In this document: piece by piece, positions 51,001 through 57,270 of the stretch | Layout of the letters: the number at the start of each line of letters is the position of its first letter | Numbering within the stretch: the stretch's first letter is position 1 | Assembly: GCA_963792895.1 (NCBI GenBank) | Contig: CAWBYA010000007.1 | Coordinates: 1,054,001-1,118,000, forward strand | Reading direction: 5' to 3' | DNA length: 64,000 nt | DNA from: UBA6912 sp963792895 | Lineage (GTDB): Bacteria > Actinomycetota > Acidimicrobiia > Spongiisociales > UBA5794 | Notes under the pieces: model-generated | Databases searched by the model: none | Seen by the model: the letters and a program-made list of their open reading frames with translations, nothing else | What the model was told of the DNA's origin: nothing | Position numbers and translations under genes: made by a program

Positions 51001-52052
51001 AGCAGCTGGTTGCACAGCTCACCAGCGAGTTGGTCGGGGTGGAGCCGGTGAGCATGCGCGACAACTTCTTCGACCTCGGTGGGCACTCAGTGCTCGCCAT
51101 GCAGCTCATTGCCCGCATTCACGCCGAGACCGGCGAGCGGTTGAGTCCCAGGGTTGTGCTCCTGAACACGTTGGAGCAAGCCGCCGCACTGCTCCCGTCC
51201 TCAGATTCGGATACTGAACCGCGCGGGGCCGACCTGGTGGTTCCTCCCGAGGAGCCTGCCTCCCCAACGATCGGAACCACGGCGTTCTTCTTCGGACCAT
51301 CGGAAGCGCCGCTCTTCGGCATCCACTCCTCTCCCGCCGCCGGTCGGCCGCGCACCACTGCGGTGCTCGTGTGCCCGCCCATCGGCTGGGAGTACATGCG
51401 CACGCATTGGGCCGGGCGCAAGATCGCCCGCCTCCTCGTGCGTGACGGCTTCCACGTCCTGCGCTTCGACTACTTCGGCACGGGCGATTCGTCCGGTACC
51501 ACTCGCGACGGAACCGTCAGCCGTTGGATCGAGGACGTGGCAACGGCAGCTGAGGAGTTGCGATCAGTCGCCGGCCTGGACAGCATCTCCCTCGTGGGGA
51601 TTCGTCACGGAGCGACGTTCGCCGCCCTCGCATGTGCTGCTGGGCTCGAGGCCGACAGGCTCGTGATGTGGGACCCAGTCGTGTCGGGGACTGCCTACCT
51701 CGACACCCTCGAAGCGATGCACGCGGAGATGATCGAAACCAGACGCGGCGGCCCGCCGCCCCGCGAAGTGCTCGGTGACGAGCTGCTCGGCGTTCCCTAC
51801 CCGGATGCGCTGCGACGCGAGCTGACGAACATCGACCTGACCGCAATGCAATGGCCGAACGTCGACGCCACTGTGATCGCCACCCAAGACCGCCCGGAGT
51901 TTCGCTCGCTCGCGCGCTCGGCCGGAGATGGCATCACGTATGAGGTCGTGGAGGACGCGGCGGGTTGGGACGATCTCACATCCTCCTACTCGTCTCTGCT
52001 GCCGGTGCGGCTGCCGGCCAGGATCGCCGAGATGTTCGGAGAGGGCTCGTGA
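48015..52052 (+). CDS. nonribosomal peptide synthetase, C-A-PCP with C-terminal hydrolase domain
   Basis: A 1,345-residue protein. The condensation domain (about 35-470) has HHLLEDG near residue 170. The adenylation domain (about 480-985) has YTSGSTGMPKG, FDLTVTSMY near 677, NEYGPTEATVG and the closing LTANGKLDR. Specificity positions read D-L-T-K-I-G-E-V-G, matching the known asparagine code. The carrier domain has DLGGHSVLAM with the phosphopantetheine Ser near 1025. From about 1095 an alpha/beta-hydrolase domain follows (HVLRFDYFGTGDSSG); its nucleophile elbow reads GIRHGA, with no Ser or Cys. GTG start with AGGAG. The stop overlaps the next gene (GTGA). Confidence 0.93.
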   Translation: MPPLRDDFPLSPLDEGDLDLVAARLRAHLNGDDVIEDIYPMSPLQEAMFFHAVASAADDLYVIQQRVAIEGPLDVGIFERAWARIVARHPALRTVFAWEHHGPPAQIVCREVHVPIDVVDLSGGGDPTALIDNRIEADRKQRFALDEPPVMRLILFRLAADRHELLWSQHHLLEDGWSATNVLREVFDTYEALVEGDDLELPPVRPFGDYIRWLAERDPSETESFWRKQLEGFTAPTRLSAGGADDGEQRYTRLSRSLGETTSDALRAFSKRHRLTLNTVLAGAMAIVLGRYVGRSDVALGVVSAGRPYSLSGVESMVGMFINTLVLRVEIDQDLPLVDWLPRVQTQQAGLIEHEHTPLTSVQAWSELGPGTTLTDTLFAFWGFGGTDTSTGRTLRYRTIAGYGRTSFPISVTIEAADVFQVELDFDAGDFDEATAGRLLDHYTNVIDAIVTEPGALVRSVGMLTGAELSVLHDLNATSVERPYETIVDGFRAQVERTPDAVAVASGEDAVSYAELDQRSDVLAARLAALCNSPSPRVAVYLPRSIELMVAVLAALKAGAAYVPIDRHHPVERVAMLVVDSEAEVVVTDASLARDLPAGAADVVTLPLGDAPPPESGRGGKTVTPDDAAYVMYTSGSTGMPKGVVVTHGNLANYVAWARREYAADEAASFPLYSSIAFDLTVTSMYVPLVSGGTIVVYPDTDVRDLSIIDVFDDDRVDIVKLTPSHLAVLEPRQLATRRIHSLIVGGEELKTLLARSAIEASGGRLTIYNEYGPTEATVGCMIHRFDPARDVDAAVPIGRPAANTEILLLDGNLAPVPPGVAGEIYVAGAGVTAGYLGNAELTAAAFVANPFAPGTRMYRTGDLGRWRPSGVVEYLGRDDDQVKIRGFRIEPGEIETVLASHDVIAAAAVAIREPHPDDFRLVGYYTAEPHSAPNVTSLREFLRSRLPEYMVPQHLVRVDELPLTANGKLDRAALPDAIGEVTRSDALVAPRTKAEQLVAQLTSELVGVEPVSMRDNFFDLGGHSVLAMQLIARIHAETGERLSPRVVLLNTLEQAAALLPSSDSDTEPRGADLVVPPEEPASPTIGTTAFFFGPSEAPLFGIHSSPAAGRPRTTAVLVCPPIGWEYMRTHWAGRKIARLLVRDGFHVLRFDYFGTGDSSGTTRDGTVSRWIEDVATAAEELRSVAGLDSISLVGIRHGATFAALACAAGLEADRLVMWDPVVSGTAYLDTLEAMHAEMIETRRGGPPPREVLGDELLGVPYPDALRRELTNIDLTAMQWPNVDATVIATQDRPEFRSLARSAGDGITYEVVEDAAGWDDLTSSYSSLLPVRLPARIAEMFGEGS

Positions 52053-52885
52053 ACGAGCGCGTTGTGTACTTCGGTCCTGAGAAGAACCTGCTTGGTGTGC
52101 TCACCCTCCCCGACGAGCCACTGCCGGGAGCGCCTGCCGTCATCATTTTGAATGCGGGCCTCCTCCACAGGGTGGGTCCCAACCGTTTGTCGGTCGAGAT
52201 CGCCAGACGTCTGGCGGCGCAGGGCTATCCGAGCTTTCGGTTCGACATGTCGGGGGTCGGCGACAGTGAGCTTGTCGAGGGCGGCCTGCTCTATATCGAG
52301 CGATCCCGACAGGATGTCATCGAGTCCATGGATGCACTCGAAGAGTTGATGGAGGTGCGGCGATTCGTGGTGATGGGGTTGTGCACCGGCGCCTACAACG
52401 CTTTCCGCGCAGCACTGATCGACGAGCGTGTCAGCGGCTGCGTCTTGATGGACGGCTACTCCTACCCGACGGCACGCTCTCGATTCGAGCACTATCGAGA
52501 GCGAGTGTTCGACCTCGATCGTTGGAAGCGCTACGTGATGCGGAGGCTCGGATGGTCAGCCCAGGCGGAGGGTGCCGTACAGGGTGATCTCGTTGTGTTC
52601 GAGAACGAGCACGTGCCCAAAGAGCGGTTCGCTGCAGAGCTCACCGGCCTGGTGGAGCGTGGGACGAAACTGCTGCTGATCTACACCGGGCTCGGCCCGC
52701 TCAGTTTCACGTACCGTCGCCAGCTCCACGATGCGTTTCCCGACATCGACCTCGAGCGGGCGGCGGTCGTGCGCTTCTATCCGGAAGCAGACCACACGTT
52801 CACGCTCCCCGGCCATCGGGAGCGGCTGCTTGCAGATATCGATGCCTGGATGGGGGCTCGATTTGCGGGGGCGATGCGGTCATGA
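52049..52885 (+). CDS. alpha/beta hydrolase with Cys nucleophile (exosortase-hydrolase-1-like)
   Basis: A 278-residue hydrolase. Its elbow is MGLCTGAYNAF, so Cys replaces the usual Ser. FRFDMSGVGDSE provides the early Asp region and PEADHTFTLPGHR the final His. The pattern (GLCxGA) is that of hydrolases encoded beside exosortases and in some NRPS clusters, always paired with a second hydrolase. Here the partner is the hydrolase domain at the C-terminus of the preceding NRPS. Probably acts on a carrier-bound or released acyl chain. The GTG overlaps the NRPS stop. Confidence 0.82.
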   Translation: MNERVVYFGPEKNLLGVLTLPDEPLPGAPAVIILNAGLLHRVGPNRLSVEIARRLAAQGYPSFRFDMSGVGDSELVEGGLLYIERSRQDVIESMDALEELMEVRRFVVMGLCTGAYNAFRAALIDERVSGCVLMDGYSYPTARSRFEHYRERVFDLDRWKRYVMRRLGWSAQAEGAVQGDLVVFENEHVPKERFAAELTGLVERGTKLLLIYTGLGPLSFTYRRQLHDAFPDIDLERAAVVRFYPEADHTFTLPGHRERLLADIDAWMGARFAGAMRS

Positions 52886-53034
52886 CGACCATCGCAGAGT
52901 TCATACGGGTGGGGCACGGAGACATGACAGGGGACGTGGGCGGTTTCGACTGCGCGCAGCCGGTTCGTCGGCTCCCATCTCCTCGCTCCAGGATCGTGCC
53001 TACCGCACACGGATATCGAGGGGGACCAACATGA
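52882..53034 (+). CDS. 50-residue micro-ORF coupled at both ends
   Basis: The start ATG overlaps the hydrolase stop (ATGA at 52882) and its TGA overlaps the cyclodeaminase ATG (ATGA at 53031). The product begins MTTIAEFIRVGHGDM and ends TAHGYRGGPT. There is one Cys, no membrane segment and no known motif. Third-position G+C is clearly lower than in the neighbours, which argues against a long-standing gene, but the exact double overlap is unusual. It may act only to carry ribosomes through the 145-base gap, or be a real small peptide. Confidence 0.35.
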   Translation: MTTIAEFIRVGHGDMTGDVGGFDCAQPVRRLPSPRSRIVPTAHGYRGGPT

Positions 53035-54143
53035 AGACGAGAATCCTGGCGAGACACCACGTGGCGCGAATCGTGCACGAGGTCGGGCTCGATGCGCTGA
53101 TGGACGACATGATCGATCGCATCACCACGGCGGTTCGTGAATACGACGGAACGAAGACGTTCGTCCGGCCTCGCGACGGATTCCACTACTCCGAGCCCGA
53201 CATCGGGCTGCTCGAGTGGATGCCGGTGATGCACACCGCCGAGATGACGACGATCAAGGTCGTCGGGTACCACCCCACCAACCCGACCAAGCGCAACCTC
53301 CCGACGATCCTGTCGACGGTCAGCGCGTACGAGACCGAGACGGGGCACCTCGCCGGTTTGGCTGACGGCACGTTCCTGACTGCACTGCGCACGGGCGCAG
53401 CGTCGGCGGTTGCGAGCCGGATCCTGGCTCGTCCGGAAAGCCGCATCCTCGGGCTCGTCGGCTGCGGAGCGCAGTCGATCACCCAAATGCATGCGATGCT
53501 GCGGACCTTCGCGATCGAACAGGTGCTGATCTGCGACCGAGACGAGGCCACCACGGCGAGCTTTGCGGAACGCGCCGCGTCTGTGCTGCCTCCCGGTATC
53601 GATCTCAGGGTCGCACCGCTCGATCTGCTCATGCAGTCGGCCGATATCGTCTGCACATCCACCTCCATCGGCATTGGTGAGGGGCCCCTCTTCAGCGACT
53701 TGCCGACGAAGCCGTGGCTACACATCAACGCAGTCGGCTCCGACTTCCCCGGGAAGGTCGAGCTGCCCCGGTCTTTCCTCACCCAGAGCCTGGTGTGCCC
53801 CGACCATCTCGACCAGGCGATGAAGGAGGGGGAGTGCCAGCAGCTCGCGGCCGGCGAGATCGGCCCGTCGCTCGCCGAGCTCGTGACGGAGGCCGAGGCC
53901 TTCCACGATGCGCGGATGCGGACAACGGTGTTCGACTCGACCGGATGGGCACTCGAGGACCGGGTCGGGATCCAGATGCTCCTCGACTACGCCAATGAGT
54001 TCGGTCTCGGCCTCCTCATCGAGCTCGAGGACATCGGCGATGATCCCCTCAACCCCTACCACTTCGACCGTGAGCTGGGCGAAGGCTCCGAAGTCGTCGA
54101 AGGTCTCGACCAGCCGGAACGCCGGGTTGCGGAGAAGGCCTGA
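53031..54143 (+). CDS. ornithine cyclodeaminase / mu-crystallin family enzyme
   Basis: A 370-residue NAD(P)-dependent enzyme. The substrate region is VVGYHPTNPTKRNLPTIL; the dinucleotide site is ILGLVGCGAQSITQMHAM; later motifs are CTSTSIGIGEGPLF and INAVGSDFPGKVELP. This family converts ornithine to proline, lysine to pipecolate, or performs related imine chemistry, including the SbnB step of diaminopropionate synthesis. No SbnA partner is encoded here, which favours cyclodeamination. Beside a free adenylation enzyme, a carrier protein and a dehydrogenase, it probably supplies a cyclic amino acid for the peptide. The start has GAGGGGGA. Confidence 0.85.
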   Translation: MKTRILARHHVARIVHEVGLDALMDDMIDRITTAVREYDGTKTFVRPRDGFHYSEPDIGLLEWMPVMHTAEMTTIKVVGYHPTNPTKRNLPTILSTVSAYETETGHLAGLADGTFLTALRTGAASAVASRILARPESRILGLVGCGAQSITQMHAMLRTFAIEQVLICDRDEATTASFAERAASVLPPGIDLRVAPLDLLMQSADIVCTSTSIGIGEGPLFSDLPTKPWLHINAVGSDFPGKVELPRSFLTQSLVCPDHLDQAMKEGECQQLAAGEIGPSLAELVTEAEAFHDARMRTTVFDSTGWALEDRVGIQMLLDYANEFGLGLLIELEDIGDDPLNPYHFDRELGEGSEVVEGLDQPERRVAEKA

Positions 54144-54146
54144 CTC

Positions 54147-55298
54147 ATGGACTTCTCCTGGGCGCCCGAACAGCTCGCATTCCGAGATCGCATCGTCGAG
54201 TTCGCCGTCGGGCACCTCAACGAAGATGTCGTGGGGCGGGATCGAGAAGGCCGGTTCCCCAGGGATCTGTGGAAGAAGTGCGCCGACTTCGGGCTCCTTT
54301 CCATGGCAGTGCCTGCCGAATACAACACGACGGGTGCCGACACCGACCTGATGACGGCCGTGCTTGCGATGGAGGGGCTGGGCTACGGGTGCCGGGACAA
54401 CGGCTTTGCGTTCGGGCTGTCGGCCCAGATGTGGACCGTGCAGCACCCCATCAACCGGTTCGGCAGCGATGAACAGAAGCAGCGTTACCTCCCGGCGATG
54501 TGCGCAGGCGACCTCATCGGCGCACACGCCGTCACCGAACCCGAGGCCGGTTCCGACCACTTGGCGCTTGCCACGGTCGCGGAGCCCGTCGACGGCGGAT
54601 ACCGGCTGACGGGGACGAAGCAGTACATCACGTTCGGTCCGATCGCCGACGTTGCGCTCGTGTTCGCAACGCTCGACCCGGCAAAAGGCAGGTGGGGGCT
54701 CACCGCGTTCCTCGTGGACACCGATTCGCCGGGGTGCACCAGGAGTGAGGTTCGCGACAAGATGGGGTTGCGCACGATCCCGCTCGGTGATCTCGTCTTC
54801 GACGGGTGCTTCGTGCCCGAGGCCAACCGGGTTGGCCCCGAAGGCGCCGGCGCCAGCATCTCCGGCGGTGCGCTGGGTGTGGAGCGCACCTTCATCCTCG
54901 CCAGCCAGATCGGTGCGATGCAGTACCAACTCGACGAAGCTGTTCGCTATGCCCGCACCCGGCGACAGTTCGGCCAGCCGATCGGTAAGTTCCAGTCGGT
55001 CTCGAATCGCATCGCCGACATGAAGTTGGCGCTCGAGACGGCGCGCCTTCTCCTCTACAAGGTGGCGTGGATGCTCGACAACGACGAGTCGGTGACACTC
55101 GATGCCGCCCTGCTGAAGCTCCACCTCAGCGAGTCCTTCATCTCCTCGAGCCTCGACGCCATCCGGATTCACGGCGGTAGCGGATACCTCACCGACAACG
55201 GGATCGAGCGCGACCTACGAGATGCCGTCGGTGGTGTGCTCTATGCCGGAACGTCGGATATCCAGCGGCTCCTCATCGCAAGGATCCTCGGTCTGTGA
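54147..55298 (+). CDS. acyl-CoA dehydrogenase-like flavoprotein, probable carrier-bound aminoacyl desaturase
   Basis: A 383-residue FAD enzyme with the family motifs GAHAVTEPEAGSD, KQYITFGPIADVALV, TRRQFGQPIGKFQSV and IRIHGGSGYLTDNGIERDLRDA. At the usual medium-chain catalytic position the sequence is LYAGTSDIQR, with Ala instead of Glu. A Glu occurs instead in GALGVERTFILA, the position used by isovaleryl-CoA dehydrogenase and by prolyl-carrier dehydrogenases such as PltE. Adjacent A and carrier genes support the latter type: two-step oxidation of a carrier-bound cyclic amino acid. It overlaps the next gene as GTGA. Confidence 0.85.
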   Translation: MDFSWAPEQLAFRDRIVEFAVGHLNEDVVGRDREGRFPRDLWKKCADFGLLSMAVPAEYNTTGADTDLMTAVLAMEGLGYGCRDNGFAFGLSAQMWTVQHPINRFGSDEQKQRYLPAMCAGDLIGAHAVTEPEAGSDHLALATVAEPVDGGYRLTGTKQYITFGPIADVALVFATLDPAKGRWGLTAFLVDTDSPGCTRSEVRDKMGLRTIPLGDLVFDGCFVPEANRVGPEGAGASISGGALGVERTFILASQIGAMQYQLDEAVRYARTRRQFGQPIGKFQSVSNRIADMKLALETARLLLYKVAWMLDNDESVTLDAALLKLHLSESFISSSLDAIRIHGGSGYLTDNGIERDLRDAVGGVLYAGTSDIQRLLIARILGL

Positions 55299-56902
55299 AC
55301 CCTGCGCCGAACACTGCTGCTCTTGCCACCATCCCGGAGGCCATTACCGCCGCGGCACGGCGCAGCCCAGATCATCCCGCGATCTCGATGCTCGGTGCGA
55401 CATTGACCTACGGCGAACTGGATCGACGCTCCAATTCGGTCGCGAACCTGCTGCGGGGGCACGGCGTGCAGCGCGGCGACCGCGTTGGGCTCTTCGCCCA
55501 CAAGTCGATCGAGCTCCTCGTCGCCATGCACGGTGTCATGAAGGCGGGGGCGGCCTACGTTCCCATCAACCCCGACGCTCCGGCGGCGTACGTTCGCCAC
55601 ATCCTCGAAGACTGCGAGATACGGCACATCGTGACGGGCCGCACGAAGCGCTCGGCGGTTGCGGCCCTGGCCCCCGAGGTTGGGCTCGAGCTGTGCATCG
55701 GTATCGCCGACGGCGATGCCCCCGTTGCATGCGTCGACTGGGAGGAGGTCTGGGCAACTCCCGACGCAGCGCCCGACGTAGCCGTGGGTGGCGACGACCT
55801 CGCCTACATCATCTTCACGTCCGGCTCGACGGGACGCCCCAAGGGGATCATGCACTCGCATCGGACGTCCCTTGCCTACGCAACCGTCGCATCGGCGACC
55901 TTCGGGTTCGTCGCCGCCGATCGCATCACCAACCACGCGCCGCTCAACTTCGACCTGTCGACGCTCGAACTGTTCGGCGGGGCAGTCGTCGGGGCCACCG
56001 TCGTCATCGTGCCCGAGGCGCATTCCCGGCTGCCTGCGAGCTTTGCCCAACTGCTCGAGGACGAGGCGGTGACGGTGGTCAACGCCGTCCCCTTCGCCCT
56101 CGTCCAGCTACTGCACCGGGGGGCGCTCGAAGATCGCGACATGAGCGCGCTGCGTTGGGTGCTGTTCGGTGGCGAGGTATTCCCCACCAAAGACCTCCGC
56201 GCCCTGATGCAGTATCTCCCCCACGCGCAGTTCGGCAATGTCTATGGGCCTGCCGAGGTGAACGGCTGCACGTACTACGTGGTTCCGGACCTCCCGCCGG
56301 GCTCCAACGAGCCCATCTCGATCGGTGGGTTGTACGCCGGCATGGAGGGCATGGTGGTCGACGACGACGATCGCCCGCTTGCCGCTGGGCAGGTGGGCGA
56401 GCTGCTCATCCGCAGCGACGCCCACATGCTCGGGTACTGGCGCCAGCCGGAACTGACCGAGCGCTCGCGTCTTCCTAGGCCGCGACCGGGCGGGGGAGAG
56501 GACGTCTTCTATCGCACCGGGGACCTCGTTGCCCGTAACGACGACGGCAGCTTTCGACTCGTCGGCCGCAAAGACCGACAGATCAAGACTCGCGGCCACC
56601 GGGTGGAGCTCGACGAGGTGGAGACGGCGCTCGTGAGCCATGACGCTGTCGAGCAAGCCGTTGTCTATGCGGTGCCGGACGGCGACGGAAGCAGCCAGAT
56701 CGAAGCAGTCGTCACGTTGCTTGCCGGGATAGACGGCTCGGGCCTCGACGGTGCCGCACTCAAGCGCCATGCTGCGGCGGCGTTGCCCCGGTATGCGGTC
56801 CCGCGCAGCGTGCGCATCGTCGACGCCGTCCCCCGCACGTCCACCGGCAAAGCGAACAGAGTGGCCTTGGCCGAAGAAGCGACGCGAGATGCACATGTGT
56901 AG
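55295..56902 (+). CDS. stand-alone amino-acid adenylation enzyme (PltF-like)
   Basis: A 535-residue A domain without a carrier. It has FTSGSTGRPKGIMHSH, NFDLSTLELFGG, NVYGPAEVNGCTYY, YRTGDLVARND, GRKDRQIKTRGHRVELDE and STGKANR. Specificity positions read D-L-L-N-L-G-V-G-C. The frame of this code (D-L-L...C) and the N-x-CTYY stretch resemble free prolyl-AMP ligases that load carrier proteins for pyrrole formation, although positions 278, 301, 322 and 330 differ, so proline is only the leading candidate. It likely charges the carrier encoded 107 bases downstream. Confidence 0.88.
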   Translation: MNPAPNTAALATIPEAITAAARRSPDHPAISMLGATLTYGELDRRSNSVANLLRGHGVQRGDRVGLFAHKSIELLVAMHGVMKAGAAYVPINPDAPAAYVRHILEDCEIRHIVTGRTKRSAVAALAPEVGLELCIGIADGDAPVACVDWEEVWATPDAAPDVAVGGDDLAYIIFTSGSTGRPKGIMHSHRTSLAYATVASATFGFVAADRITNHAPLNFDLSTLELFGGAVVGATVVIVPEAHSRLPASFAQLLEDEAVTVVNAVPFALVQLLHRGALEDRDMSALRWVLFGGEVFPTKDLRALMQYLPHAQFGNVYGPAEVNGCTYYVVPDLPPGSNEPISIGGLYAGMEGMVVDDDDRPLAAGQVGELLIRSDAHMLGYWRQPELTERSRLPRPRPGGGEDVFYRTGDLVARNDDGSFRLVGRKDRQIKTRGHRVELDEVETALVSHDAVEQAVVYAVPDGDGSSQIEAVVTLLAGIDGSGLDGAALKRHAAAALPRYAVPRSVRIVDAVPRTSTGKANRVALAEEATRDAHV

Positions 56903-57009
56903 AGCCTTCACCCTGCCGAGAGACCAGAGCGGTGGTGCGGGTGGGGCGCGCACGACGAGATCGAAGACGATGAGCCGCCGGCTCGGCGACTGACGACAGG
57001 ACCAGGTGT

Positions 57010-57270
57010 ATGGAAGCCACCCTCACGCAATTCATCGAACAGCAGTTTCGTGACCAGGGCGACGACGTCACGGTCGAAGCGGGCGACGACCTCGTCCTGC
57101 TCGGGTTCGACTCGATCGCCTACGTACGACTGGTTGCGTTCATCAAGGACGAGTTCGGCATCCGCGTGCCGGACTCAGACGTGACGGTCGAGCAGTTCGG
57201 ATCCGTCGAGAACATCGTTGCCTACATCGGGCGATCTGGCGGCCGGAACGATGCGGGGAATGCCGAGTGA
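57010..57270 (+). CDS. free peptidyl carrier protein
   Basis: An 86-residue acidic four-helix carrier. The phosphopantetheine Ser lies in LLGFDSIAYVRLV; helix II and III motifs (IKDEFGIRVPDSDV, SVENIVAYIG) follow. A GGA-type ribosome site precedes the ATG. It sits between the free A enzyme and the interrupted NRPS, whose GTG overlaps its stop. It probably holds the starter amino acid during desaturation and donates it to the condensation domain of the next gene. Confidence 0.92.
   Translation: MEATLTQFIEQQFRDQGDDVTVEAGDDLVLLGFDSIAYVRLVAFIKDEFGIRVPDSDVTVEQFGSVENIVAYIGRSGGRNDAGNAE

Noticed and set aside
52049..52885. Type II thioesterase of the NRPS cluster
   Set aside because: The elbow is GLCTGA rather than GHSxG and the fold details match exosortase-type hydrolases; a thioesterase role is not excluded but is not supported by family.
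53718..55172. Long minus-strand frames opposite the cyclodeaminase, dehydrogenase and NRPS genes (also 59364-60851, 15412-16695 plus strand, 25742-27577 minus)
   Set aside because: All are opposite genes with full motif sets and show no recognisable domain; they reflect codon bias.
56889..56993. 34-codon frame between the free A enzyme and the PCP
   Set aside because: It overlaps the end of the A gene out of frame, has no ribosome site and no bias; unlike the 52882 micro-ORF it lacks coupling to the next gene.
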